A stretch of 64,000 nucleotides of DNA, taken from assembly GCA_002796325.1 (NCBI GenBank), contig PCXA01000001.1:324838-388837 (forward strand), written 5' to 3'. Shown here one piece after another: positions 45,765-54,594 of this stretch; the first letter of the stretch is position 1, and the number at the start of each line of letters is the position of its first letter. A program made the position numbers and the translations under genes. The notes under the pieces are model-generated. The model searched no databases, had not been told where the DNA came from, and saw only the letters and a list, made by a program, of their open reading frames with translations. Source of the stretch: Deltaproteobacteria bacterium CG11_big_fil_rev_8_21_14_0_20_47_16 (GTDB lineage: Bacteria > UBA10199 > GCA-002796325 > 1-14-0-20-47-16).

Positions 45765-46346
45765 ATGTCGCTTGTTCAAAAGATGGCCCCCGATTTTAAG
45801 GCCGATGCTGTTACTGGAACAGATTTCACCACAGTCCAATTATCCAAGTATCAAGGGAAGTGGGTAGTCCTGTTTTTCTATCCACTGGATTTCACATTTG
45901 TGTGTCCAACCGAAATTACTGCATTCAGCGACAACTATGAATCATTCAAAAAGTTGGGCGCGGAAGTTTTGGGTGTTTCTGTCGATAGCAAGTTCAGCCA
46001 TTTGGCTTGGATCAATACCCCACGCCAACAAGGTGGTTTGGGTCAATTAAGCTATCCACTCGTATCTGACATTAAGAAGACAATTGCAGCTGACTATGGA
46101 GTTCTTCTGGATGCGGGTGTGGCATTGCGTGGTCTCTTCATTATTAATCCCGAAGGCAAAATCCAATACGAGTTGGTTCATGACTTGGGAATTGGTCGTA
46201 GTGTCGAAGAAACACTACGTGTTTTGGAAGCATTGCAAACGGTTGCCAAGACTGGTGAAGTTTGCCCGGCCAACTGGAGCAAGGGCGGCAAAACCATGAA
46301 GCCCGATCCGCAGCTTTCCAAAGAATATTTCGGCGCAGTTCAGTAA
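45765..46346 (+). CDS. Typical 2-Cys peroxiredoxin (Prx1/AhpC-type)
   Basis: 193 residues. The peroxidatic Cys is in FTFVCPTEI and the resolving Cys in GEVCPANW, the two hallmarks of typical 2-Cys peroxiredoxins that reduce hydrogen and organic peroxides. The reductant (thioredoxin or AhpF-like) is not adjacent. Strong Shine-Dalgarno (AGGAGG), its own candidate promoter, and a bidirectional terminator after it suggest a single-gene, well-expressed unit. Confidence 0.96.
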   Translation: MSLVQKMAPDFKADAVTGTDFTTVQLSKYQGKWVVLFFYPLDFTFVCPTEITAFSDNYESFKKLGAEVLGVSVDSKFSHLAWINTPRQQGGLGQLSYPLVSDIKKTIAADYGVLLDAGVALRGLFIINPEGKIQYELVHDLGIGRSVEETLRVLEALQTVAKTGEVCPANWSKGGKTMKPDPQLSKEYFGAVQ

Positions 46347-46371
46347 ATCGTTTCAGTGAATTGGTATTGTG

Positions 46372-46399
46372 AAAAGCCCCCGTACTCCGGGGGCTTTTT
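46372..46399. terminator. Bidirectional intrinsic terminator between peroxiredoxin and cutA
   Basis: AAAAGCCCCCG (46372-46382) pairs with CGGGGGCTTTT (46388-46398) around a five-base loop, with T-runs on both strands. It can end both the plus-strand peroxiredoxin transcript and the minus-strand cobalamin-adenosyltransferase/cutA transcript. Confidence 0.92.
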
Positions 46400-46403
46400 G
46401 CAT

Positions 46404-46721
46404 TTATTCAACAGCTTTTCGGACCCAGTCAAGATATGCACTGCCGCCATCAACAACCGGGAGCGCAATAAGTTCGGGAACTTTATAAGGGTGTAGTTCG
46501 GGAAATATTTTTTTGATTACATCAATTTCTGTAGCAGTTGTTTTAATCACAAGTTGAAATTCATCTTCTGCACAATGTTTACCATCCCATTTGTAGAATG
46601 ATTTCCCCTTGGGATGAATGTGTACGCATGCTGCCAGTTCTCGGTCGACGAGTTCACGTGCCAGAACGGTTGCGCGCTCTTCGGTATCAATGGATGTTAA
46701 GAGAATAACGACGTCACTCAT
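46404..46721 (-). CDS. cutA: Divalent-cation tolerance protein CutA
   Basis: 105 residues, usual length, with the trimeric CutA core: ACVHIHPKGKSFYKWDGK, EFQLVIKTT and HPYKVPELIALPV. Implicated in copper and divalent-cation tolerance in E. coli, though the molecular role is unclear. It overlaps the cobalamin adenosyltransferase gene by 4 bases (ATGA). Confidence 0.93.
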   Translation of the reverse strand: MSDVVILLTSIDTEERATVLARELVDRELAACVHIHPKGKSFYKWDGKHCAEDEFQLVIKTTATEIDVIKKIFPELHPYKVPELIALPVVDGGSAYLDWVRKAVE

Positions 46722-47269
46722 TTTCCACTCACCTTGTCATAGGTGACGCCGGCTTTTTGTTCTTCTAATCGTGCAAGTAGAAATAACAAATCGGATAGGC
46801 GATTCATGTAACGCACCAATTCCTTATTGGCACTCTCACCTTCATCGACCATGGCGACAACGCGACGTTCAGCACGTCGGCATGTGGTGCGCGCGACATC
46901 AATAGCGGCTGATGCGGTCGTGCCTCCCGGAATAATAAATGACGGTGGCAGTTTGACGCTGGGTTCGATCTGAGAAATCCATCCGTCAATTTCAGCAACA
47001 TGCGCTGCTGTAATGGGTTCCACTTTGAATGGTGCTTTGCTGGCGTCATCGGTAGCGAGCTCAGCGCCTAGTTGGAACGATGTATGTTGTACGGCGTGGA
47101 GGATTTGTTTGATGATATCGACTTGGCTCAAGCTGCGCGCCAATCCCATTTGGGCGCACAGTTCATCGACAGTGCCATAGGTCTCAATGCGCAGGCTATG
47201 TTTGGAAACGGTGGTGCCGGTAAAGAGTTTGGTTGTCCCCTTATCCCCCACCCTGGTGACGATACTCAT
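46718..47269 (-). CDS. ATP:cob(I)alamin adenosyltransferase (PduO/MMAB-type)
   Basis: 183 residues. The N-terminal TRVGDKGTTKLFTG ATP-binding motif and the C-terminal RRAERRVVAM...NRLSDLLFLLARL helix identify the PduO family. It makes adenosylcobalamin from cob(I)alamin and ATP for B12-dependent mutases, none of which is in this window. It is first in a two-gene unit with cutA. Confidence 0.95.
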   Translation of the reverse strand: MSIVTRVGDKGTTKLFTGTTVSKHSLRIETYGTVDELCAQMGLARSLSQVDIIKQILHAVQHTSFQLGAELATDDASKAPFKVEPITAAHVAEIDGWISQIEPSVKLPPSFIIPGGTTASAAIDVARTTCRRAERRVVAMVDEGESANKELVRYMNRLSDLLFLLARLEEQKAGVTYDKVSGK

Positions 47270-47444
47270 GCTGCGCGCTTAACGCAGTCGGGGTATAGAG
47301 TCATCAATATTTTGACGCTTCCGGGTGAAAATCCCACCAGTTTCGCTGTATTGCATGTCTAACTACCTAATATAAAAGAATAATATTTTATGCCGGGTGG
47401 CATGGGAATTGCTCTTACTTCTATAGAGGGGCGTGGAGCAAAAT

Positions 47445-49631
47445 ATGAAAAACGGACTCATTATTCTGGGAATTTTAGCCATCACACTGGCGGCACCGGC
47501 CTGTAAAAAATTGGGCATGAGCACGGGCGGTAGTGATGAGGGGGATAGCAAAACCTATCTTGTTGATGATCATAATGACACCACGCCTGACCAAAGTCCA
47601 TGTCTCGGTAAAGGGGCCGTTGGGTTGCAGGGGCTTCTTTTAAAGGCTGATTGTCCAAAGATCACACCACCTCCCACTGGAGCCGTATGCGGTAATCACG
47701 TGGTTGAAGCGGGTGAAGAGTGTGATGAAACATCAGCCAAGTGCGATATCAAGACATGTAAAGCAATTGCAACAAACGATGATGGAAATGCTGGTGGTCC
47801 GACAGGTGATGGTGGCAAAGAGGCCAAGATAAATACCTCTGGTAATAGTAATATCAAATTTTCAGCAGACCCCGACTATGCAGATGGAGATTTGGGAAAA
47901 GACTACAGCGTCTATTTTAAGCTGTCAGGCGGTAAAGATGGTCAAAGTTATCATGCTGAAGTAACCAATTTGCCAGAGGGGCAGTTTGAATATTCAGTCC
48001 AAAAAGATTGGCTAATTATTGAGAGTAAAGGTGTCACAAAAATTGCCGGGACATATAAACCCCATGTCAAAGTATGGCTTGATTCCAACACTTCTGATTC
48101 AGCAATTTGCCCTGAAACTGTTTGTCAGTTTAAGATTAACGACCATTTAGCAATTAAGGCCTACGATCTGAAGGATGTGCTTTATAGCATCGAATGGTTA
48201 TTCGAGAATAAGAGCCCATTTTGTTCAACATCGCAGACGGACAATGCCAAGACATGTGGGCCCTATGAGTTAAAGTCTGACAGTATGATGGGGACATATA
48301 ATGCAAACTATAACACGGGTAAGGGCGCTTATATGTTTATCGTTCTTCGCTCTTCAGGTTTAAAGAGCGACGATAAGAGCTTTAAGTGGAGTTTGTCAGT
48401 GGATGGTAAGGTGTTGTCTGATGCGGATGTATCAACGGATGACTTCTTTGAGTGTGCTAAAGGTAAGAAGACATGTCCAACGGGTCTTTTTCTGCTCGAT
48501 TATAAACACGATAAAGTTGTAGATGCAGATACCCGCTTTCTGGTGATTAGTGCCTCGGCATTCAAGCCGAACAGTCCAACTGAATATAAAAATGTGGCAG
48601 TGACAGTCAGTAATGCATCCGGTGCAAGTCAAAAAATTGTGTTTGATAAAGTTACCATTCCATCAATTACATCGGTTAACGATTTTATCGCTTCTGAAAA
48701 AGAGAAGGTAAACGCGAAATATGCTGCGTGTCACAATATGAAGGTGGAGAGCATTACCAGTCAGGGTAAGGTCTATACATCGGATGCTCAGGGTGTATTT
48801 GTAATACAGGAAACCTTGCCAGTGATTTCCTCTGGAGATGCAAAACCCAGTTCAGAAAACATCAGTATTAATGTGGTGGGGGGAGAGGGCACTAAAAAGC
48901 TTTCCGATATTCAGTTTTCAACACAGAGCGGTGAATTTAAGACCGTGAAAAATGACGGAACCACAGTATTGCAGTGGCCGGCATATCAAAAGCTTACCTC
49001 AACAAATGGTACATTGTCTGATAGCGTAACCTTGACGGTGAGTGACTCGTCATCCGAATGTGTCCAAAAGAAGAAAATCACAATTAAGCGTCAATTAACG
49101 TACCCATTTGATACGGTTTCCATTGCTGCAGGTAATATTGTTGTGTCTACCCACCTTTGCTTTGACTATGTGGATGGTGACACGCAATTTAAGGTGGAGC
49201 TGCAGGACAAGAATGGGACAACAATTGCGAGCAATGAATCGGGCTTTATGAATAATAATGCCTATGAGGGTGGATGTTTTGACCAGGGCATTCTTATGAC
49301 AGCTGGTGCGGGTAAGAAATTGAGTGATATTGCAAGGATTGCGCTGACGTTGAAGGATGATCCGTGGGCCTGGAATGATATGGAAGTGAGTAAGGTTAAC
49401 TTTTCAATTTCAACCAAGTATTGGCATACGAAGGTTTTGAAAGATTCCATTTATGACTGCGATTATTCGGGCAACTTGGGGACATGTTTTGGAGTTAAAG
49501 ACCATGTTGGCTCTATTTATTACTATAGTGGTGATAATGGTAGTAATGGTGAAGTAGATGGGAACAGTGAAGTTTGGATATTTGCAGTACCAAAAGGTGC
49601 GTGGGTGCCTCAGCAGGATGTTAAGTTTTAG
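47445..49631 (+). CDS. Large predicted lipoprotein with Cys-rich motif, unknown
   Basis: 728 residues with lipobox AAPAC (about Cys20). After a Gly/Asp-rich linker a Cys-rich motif appears (CGNHVVEAGEECDETSAKC), like the DUF4215-type repeats common on surface proteins of Myxococcota and relatives, but only one copy. The rest is Ser/Thr/Asp-rich strand-like sequence with paired Cys residues (CPETVCQFK, CAKGKKTCPTG) suggesting disulphide-linked immunoglobulin-like domains. The start is ATG 47445 after GGAG; GTG 47433 is an alternative. Convergent with the TPR lipoprotein gene. Confidence 0.75.
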   Translation: MKNGLIILGILAITLAAPACKKLGMSTGGSDEGDSKTYLVDDHNDTTPDQSPCLGKGAVGLQGLLLKADCPKITPPPTGAVCGNHVVEAGEECDETSAKCDIKTCKAIATNDDGNAGGPTGDGGKEAKINTSGNSNIKFSADPDYADGDLGKDYSVYFKLSGGKDGQSYHAEVTNLPEGQFEYSVQKDWLIIESKGVTKIAGTYKPHVKVWLDSNTSDSAICPETVCQFKINDHLAIKAYDLKDVLYSIEWLFENKSPFCSTSQTDNAKTCGPYELKSDSMMGTYNANYNTGKGAYMFIVLRSSGLKSDDKSFKWSLSVDGKVLSDADVSTDDFFECAKGKKTCPTGLFLLDYKHDKVVDADTRFLVISASAFKPNSPTEYKNVAVTVSNASGASQKIVFDKVTIPSITSVNDFIASEKEKVNAKYAACHNMKVESITSQGKVYTSDAQGVFVIQETLPVISSGDAKPSSENISINVVGGEGTKKLSDIQFSTQSGEFKTVKNDGTTVLQWPAYQKLTSTNGTLSDSVTLTVSDSSSECVQKKKITIKRQLTYPFDTVSIAAGNIVVSTHLCFDYVDGDTQFKVELQDKNGTTIASNESGFMNNNAYEGGCFDQGILMTAGAGKKLSDIARIALTLKDDPWAWNDMEVSKVNFSISTKYWHTKVLKDSIYDCDYSGNLGTCFGVKDHVGSIYYYSGDNGSNGEVDGNSEVWIFAVPKGAWVPQQDVKF

Positions 49632-50076
49632 TTTGCGCTGTTTGAATCAGTTCTCGAAACTTCTGAATGGTTTCTTCCCACTCAGGTGAGGCGTGAAATA
49701 GATTTTCGGCCTGGTCTAAAAAGCCGAGCGCCTTGGGAAAGTCATTTAAATTATAATAAACAACTGCAAGATGATAATAGGCCGATCCGTTAGTGGGATC
49801 GACAGTGACCGCTTGTTCAAATTTGCCGCGTGCGTGGTCAAAGTCTTTATCAGCCAGAAAAACTTTTCCTTCATCAACCAAATGGATTGAGACCTGACGC
49901 TTGGGACTTTGCATGGCAACATAATCAACAGATGCGGGCTTCATGGTTTCGCGTGGGGGTTCGCCCGGGACCTTTGTAACGGTTGATCCTGTTTTGCTTC
50001 GAGGCGATTTTCCTGTGATGGTGGCACAGTGGGGGAGTGTAAGTAAGAGAATGAAGAGTGAGAATATTATTCGCAT
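49621..50076 (-). CDS. TPR-containing lipoprotein
   Basis: 151 residues. Lipobox LTLPHC (about Cys17), a Pro/Lys/Thr-rich linker, then two tetratricopeptide repeats (about 75-140; FDHARGKFEQAVTVDPTNGSAYYHLAVVYYNLNDFPKALGFLDQA). Such proteins act as scaffolds at the inner face of the outer membrane. It follows the PBP1b-like gene with 10 bases overlap, so a role linked to peptidoglycan synthesis (like LpoB, an outer-membrane activator of PBP1b) is attractive but unproven. Confidence 0.82.
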   Translation of the reverse strand: MRIIFSLFILLLTLPHCATITGKSPRSKTGSTVTKVPGEPPRETMKPASVDYVAMQSPKRQVSIHLVDEGKVFLADKDFDHARGKFEQAVTVDPTNGSAYYHLAVVYYNLNDFPKALGFLDQAENLFHASPEWEETIQKFRELIQTAQTKT

Positions 50077-52403
50077 GCTTTGTCCGGTTCGAATCCGTCG
50101 ATAAATGGCTCAAAGACTCCATCTGGGCAATGCTTATTTGAGAGTAAACCAGATGTAGGATCGATTTTCACCAAAACCACGCTGGGGGGTGGTGAGAAAT
50201 CTTCTTCAGAATTGCCAACCAATTGCTTCATATAATCAGTCCAAATGGGAAGGGCGGCACGACCACCACTTAGATTCATGGTGGCATTGTCGTCATAGCC
50301 CACCCAGACCAGTGTCATAAGGCTGGGAGTAAATCCAACAAACCACGCATCTTTATAGTTGCTGGTGGTGCCAGTTTTACCTGCGGCAATTCCAGTGAAT
50401 CCCATTCTGCGGGCACTGGCACCAGTGCCACGATCCATGACCCCCTTGAGTACATTGGTGGTGAGGTAGACAGGTCCGGCGTCAAACTTGCGATGTACTT
50501 CGATGACCTTACGCTGGAGTGGTTGGTTGTTTTTATCTACCACCTGGATAATGGACAGTGGTTGGGCGCGAATGCCGTTGTTGGCAAAAATGGTGTAGGC
50601 CGATGCCAATTCTAGTGGTGTGACTTCAAATGAACCGAGTGCAATGGATGGTACAGGTTGCAAGTCACTGGTAAATCCGGCATCGCGTGCGGCCGCTACA
50701 ATTTCATCAAGGCCAGTATTGAGCGCCAACTTTGCAGTAGCAATATTGTAGCTATGTTCCAGTGCAGTACGCAGTGTGACGCGGCCATGTTCTTTTTTGT
50801 CATAATTGTTGGGTGACCATTGCTGCCCACCCGACTCAATTGAGAATTTGCTGTCATCAATATAGGCGGATGGCCATGTGGTCTTCTGGCTGCGGTGGGG
50901 ATCAAAGGCAGTCAGGTAGACAAAAGGTTTGAAGGTGGACCCCGGTTGGCGTTTGGCTTGGGTGATTCGATTAAATTGAGTGTTGGCAAAATCGCGGCCA
51001 CCCACCATGGAGCGAATGTAACCGGTTTGTGGTTGAATGCTGATGAGTGCCCCTTGTAGTGGATCCGCATGGTTTTTTGGTAAAATAGATGCTGCTGATT
51101 TTTCAAGGCTTACAAGTCCACTTTGAACGACATTTTCAGCAACCAACTGTGCGGTCATATCGAGTGTGGTGAAAATGCGGAGACCTTCGCTTTGTAAAAT
51201 ATCTTCAGGATACAATTCTTGTAACTGCTGCTTCACAAACTGAATAAAGTAAGGTGCCATGACGACTCGTACACGCCGTTCTGGGGTAATGATGGGTTCT
51301 GCCTTTCCTTCAGCCAGTTGCTGAGCGGTGATGATGCCGCGCTCATATAGTCGATTGAGCACAAAGTCGCGGCGTGATTTGGCGGCCTCTTTGTTATGGA
51401 ATGGTGAGTATTCATAAGGGGACCGGATCATGCCGGCGAGTAATGCACATTCCCCAATATTGAGTTGTTTGACATCTTTGCCAAAGTAGAGGCGTGCGGC
51501 TTCACCCACGCCCGATACGCTGCTAGCACCGCGTTGGCCAAAATAAATTTCATTAATATAGGCCTCAAGGATTTCGCCTTTGCTGTGATGTCGTTCTAGC
51601 GAGATGGCGATGATGGCCTCTTTGAATTTTCGCCAGAGTGATTTCCGGCTGTGAAGAAAGTAGTTTTTGACGAGTTGTTGAGTGAGGGTAGAGCCGCCTT
51701 GCGCAAATCGAAATGACATCAAGTTTTTAACCATGGCGCGGGAAATGCCGATGGGGTCTACGCCGTGATGACGAAAGAAACGTTCATCTTCAACTTGAAT
51801 GATGGATTCAAGCAAGACTTGAGGGACATCATTTAAGCTGACAATCGTACGATCTTCTTGGTTGGAATCAAAAACAGATGCCACCAATTCAGGCTCTAGG
51901 CGAATGGTGGCCAAGTCTTTTTGGCTATCGATATTGACGATACGTGTGACAGAAGTCGCATTAATCGAAATGCGGGCGGGGAAACCCACAAAGCTTTCTA
52001 ACGGATATGAAAAGTCATGCAGCCAGATGTCTAAGTGATCCGGAAATGCGGCATACTCACCAGGTCCTTTGACTTCATTGGCCACATGCCGATAACCGAG
52101 TCGTCCCAGTTTGGCTGTCAGTTTGCGTGACGGCAGGTTTAAGCCCGGGTAAATATATTCGGCATCGGAATAAATGCGTGACGGGAGATTCCATTTTTGG
52201 GTTTTGGAAAATTGCTGCTCGGCCCATTTGGCCAGGTGAAAATAATACCATGTGCCAACGAGTGCCATGATCAGCAGCACCGGTAGCAGATACTTGGCAA
52301 ACCGTACGCTGAGTTTAAGGCTGCCCCAAAAAATCGCAAACGTGCGACGGATGAGCCCCTTTTTCTTTTTTCGACCTGAATCTCTTTTCTTGCTAAAGAT
52401 CAT
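50067..52403 (-). CDS. mrcB: Bifunctional class A penicillin-binding protein (PBP1b-like)
   Basis: 778 residues. A short cytoplasmic tail and one membrane helix (about 35-56) precede a UB2H-like domain. The GT51 glycosyltransferase has catalytic Glu205 in EDERFFRHHG and GGSTLTQQLVKN. The transpeptidase has SxxK at Ser489-Lys492, SxN at 551-553 and KTG at 676-678. It polymerises and cross-links peptidoglycan in the periplasm. It precedes the TPR lipoprotein gene, a potential activator. Confidence 0.95.
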   Translation of the reverse strand: MIFSKKRDSGRKKKKGLIRRTFAIFWGSLKLSVRFAKYLLPVLLIMALVGTWYYFHLAKWAEQQFSKTQKWNLPSRIYSDAEYIYPGLNLPSRKLTAKLGRLGYRHVANEVKGPGEYAAFPDHLDIWLHDFSYPLESFVGFPARISINATSVTRIVNIDSQKDLATIRLEPELVASVFDSNQEDRTIVSLNDVPQVLLESIIQVEDERFFRHHGVDPIGISRAMVKNLMSFRFAQGGSTLTQQLVKNYFLHSRKSLWRKFKEAIIAISLERHHSKGEILEAYINEIYFGQRGASSVSGVGEAARLYFGKDVKQLNIGECALLAGMIRSPYEYSPFHNKEAAKSRRDFVLNRLYERGIITAQQLAEGKAEPIITPERRVRVVMAPYFIQFVKQQLQELYPEDILQSEGLRIFTTLDMTAQLVAENVVQSGLVSLEKSAASILPKNHADPLQGALISIQPQTGYIRSMVGGRDFANTQFNRITQAKRQPGSTFKPFVYLTAFDPHRSQKTTWPSAYIDDSKFSIESGGQQWSPNNYDKKEHGRVTLRTALEHSYNIATAKLALNTGLDEIVAAARDAGFTSDLQPVPSIALGSFEVTPLELASAYTIFANNGIRAQPLSIIQVVDKNNQPLQRKVIEVHRKFDAGPVYLTTNVLKGVMDRGTGASARRMGFTGIAAGKTGTTSNYKDAWFVGFTPSLMTLVWVGYDDNATMNLSGGRAALPIWTDYMKQLVGNSEEDFSPPPSVVLVKIDPTSGLLSNKHCPDGVFEPFIDGFEPDKACE

Positions 52404-52440
52404 CAGAACTTGCTAGCAGATGCCGGGGGAAAATAAAAGA

Positions 52441-53622
52441 ATGGAAAACTCAAAACGACCTTTCTGGATCATCTTTACCACCGTCACCATTGACCTATTG
52501 GGTTTTGGGATGGTGTTGCCGCTGCTTCCCATTTATGGCCGCAGCTTTGGTGTCTCTGAAGCCCAGATGGGGTTGGTCTTGGGTGCCTATTCCCTCATGC
52601 AGTTTCTCTTTGCCCCGCTGTTGGGGCGGTTATCAGACAAAATTGGCCGCAGACCTGTGCTGTGCATCTCTATTTTGGGAACAGCTCTGGGGCATTTTGT
52701 GCTGGCGTTGGCGGGTAGTTTTTGGCTGCTGATTTTGGGACGTGTCATCGACGGTATTGCCGGTAGTAACATTGCCACCGCGCAGGCGTATATCGCTGAC
52801 ATGAGCCCGCCCGAGCAGCGCACGCGCAACATTGGCATGTGGTTTGGTGCGGCGTTCGGTATTGGATTTGCGATTGGCCCATTCTTTGGTGGGTTGACCT
52901 ATCAATTTGGCCAATGGGTGATGCCCGAATATGCCGAGCGCATGCCGTTTATTGTGGCCGGGTGTTTGTCGCTCGCGAATGCGGTGCATGCTTGGTTTAA
53001 ACTCCCAGAGTCAATTCCGGATCGCAGCCCGTTTCACATGGGATGGCGCACCAACTCCTTTGCGATTATTGGTGAAGTCTTGCGCAGCCCTGCCGGCCGC
53101 ATGGTGCTGATGAACGCGCTTATTATTATGGCCTTCGCACAGATGGAAGCGACCTATGCCTACTTGATGGTCGATCGATTTGGGTTGGACAAATCATCGA
53201 TCTATTGGGTTTTTGGTGGCTTGGGGTTGACCGTGGCCTTTGTGCAGGGCGGTCTGGTGCGGCGCATTGAACCGCTGTTGGGAGATCGTAAACTCATTTT
53301 GTGGGGTGGTGCGGCGCTTGCCATTGGGTTGATTATGTTGCCCGTGGGCCAACATATTGCATGGCTCTTTGGGTTTTCATTGTTGATGGCGTTGGGGAAT
53401 GGTTTGGTTTCTCCGGCGATGACGGGGGTTATTTCCAAGTCCGCCAGTGGTGCGGTGCAAGGGGAAACCATGGGGGTATCGGCCTCCATGGGAAGCCTGG
53501 CGCGCTTTGCAGGGCCCGCGTTGGGATTGGTGCTCTATCAATACTGGGGCGTCTCTGTTCCGTACGTGGTCGCGGGTGTAATGATTTTGATGGTGACGAC
53601 CATTGCGAGCAGGCGGCTCTAG
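52441..53622 (+). CDS. Major facilitator superfamily transporter (TetA-like drug/H+ antiporter family)
   Basis: 393 residues with twelve predicted helices. The first-loop motif A is GRLSDKIGRRPVL, and TIDLLGFGMVLPLLPIYG opens helix 1, as in TetA-type 12-helix exporters. An exported drug or metabolite is likely; no regulator lies next to it. ATG 52441 has GGGGGA about 10 bases upstream; the earlier ATG 52420 does not. Confidence 0.9.
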   Translation: MENSKRPFWIIFTTVTIDLLGFGMVLPLLPIYGRSFGVSEAQMGLVLGAYSLMQFLFAPLLGRLSDKIGRRPVLCISILGTALGHFVLALAGSFWLLILGRVIDGIAGSNIATAQAYIADMSPPEQRTRNIGMWFGAAFGIGFAIGPFFGGLTYQFGQWVMPEYAERMPFIVAGCLSLANAVHAWFKLPESIPDRSPFHMGWRTNSFAIIGEVLRSPAGRMVLMNALIIMAFAQMEATYAYLMVDRFGLDKSSIYWVFGGLGLTVAFVQGGLVRRIEPLLGDRKLILWGGAALAIGLIMLPVGQHIAWLFGFSLLMALGNGLVSPAMTGVISKSASGAVQGETMGVSASMGSLARFAGPALGLVLYQYWGVSVPYVVAGVMILMVTTIASRRL

Positions 53623-53630
53623 CGTCTTAC

Positions 53631-54473
53631 TTATTCGCCCACACCCCAATTCATTTGGATTTCTGCAGTAGTGCCAATGAGGATTTTGGGAATCCAGCGG
53701 GCGTGCCCAATCGTGATTTCGCTATTTTCTGGGCAGTTGCTGTCATCACATTCAATCTGGCGGTACTGTGAGAAAATGTTGGCGCATTTTTGATAGGTCT
53801 CAATTGCGCCGCGCACCATGGTGCGGAGTTTTTTGGGAATATCGGCCTCGTTAACTTCAACATAATTCAATTTGCTCGCCTGATCAGATGCGTACGCCTT
53901 TAAGTGTTCGGGGGCAATGGGGTTGGGTTGCGCAGTATTTGGGAGCGCTGGGGCAATGTTGACCTTAAATGGTGATACCGACAATGACTGGAGTGACTGC
54001 AGCAAGTTTATGCTCATGTCAGTGATGGCTTTAGCATCAAATAGGGCCTTGTTAGGGGTAATAGCCATGTTCCAATCACCTGTAGAAAATTCCATTTCTT
54101 GCGTGAGTCCCAATAGACGTTCCCACCAGGTGGTTGGGGTTTTGTAAGAAGAGATGGCCTGCATTTTTTGAGCTGTATCACCAATGCGCACGATGGCTTT
54201 AATGGCATTACATTGTGTGGCAGAAGCTGTGCAGTTCTCCTCAATATAGGCATCACGGACGATGGGGTTTGTTGAATAACCGTAAAATGAGGCACATTGA
54301 TCATTACCATCACCAGGGATAACGTCCGTATTGCCAATTTTCGCCATGACGTCTTTCTGGCGTTTCGGGTCACAAATGGTGAGGAAATCTGAAGGACAGC
54401 GGCGCGCTTTATCTAAGAATACGTGGCCGGCAACACGAAAACCACATCTGTATGGATATACTTTATTCGCCAT
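53631..54473 (-). CDS. Unknown Cys-containing protein
   Basis: About 280 residues, not recognised. There is no signal peptide or membrane segment. Cys residues recur: CGFRVAGHVF, RRCPSDFLTICDPKRQ, QCASFYG, ENCTASATQCNAI, KCANIF and ECDDSNCPENSE. This could reflect metal sites or disulphides in an exported protein that uses an unseen route. Two adjacent ATGs (54476 and 54473) follow AAGGAG; 54473 has the better spacing. It is downstream of ctaB with a 117-base gap that includes the 31-bp repeat, and convergent with the MFS gene. Confidence 0.68.
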   Translation of the reverse strand: MANKVYPYRCGFRVAGHVFLDKARRCPSDFLTICDPKRQKDVMAKIGNTDVIPGDGNDQCASFYGYSTNPIVRDAYIEENCTASATQCNAIKAIVRIGDTAQKMQAISSYKTPTTWWERLLGLTQEMEFSTGDWNMAITPNKALFDAKAITDMSINLLQSLQSLSVSPFKVNIAPALPNTAQPNPIAPEHLKAYASDQASKLNYVEVNEADIPKKLRTMVRGAIETYQKCANIFSQYRQIECDDSNCPENSEITIGHARWIPKILIGTTAEIQMNWGVGE

Positions 54474-54563
54474 CATTAACTCCTTGTTAAATGTAATAAT
54501 TCCTTATCGGTTCCTCTGCCAAATAGTTGTTCAAAAATCGATAACTAGTTGATTTTAAAGCGC

Positions 54564-54594
54564 ATAAACCCTAGGCGAAATGTACGGGGTGCAC
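54564..54594 (-). repeat. 31-bp exact repeat, copy 2, overlapping the ctaB stop codon
   Basis: Reverse complement of 27327-27357 with all 31 bases identical. Read on the ctaB strand, the repeat begins at the last base of the TAG stop and runs away from the gene, the same geometry as copy 1 behind the MBL-fold gene. The remaining 90 bases up to the next gene are AT-rich without clear structure. Confidence 0.9.

Noticed and set aside
45291-45839. 182-codon minus-strand frame across the M48-like gene and the peroxiredoxin promoter
   Set aside because: Overlaps a gene with an intact HEWGH motif and a good promoter; no supporting features.
47270-47444. Cobalamin riboswitch upstream of the adenosyltransferase gene
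   Set aside because: A fragment like GGTGAAAATCC is present but on the plus strand, pointing away from the adenosyltransferase gene, and the CCCGC and B12-box elements are missing.
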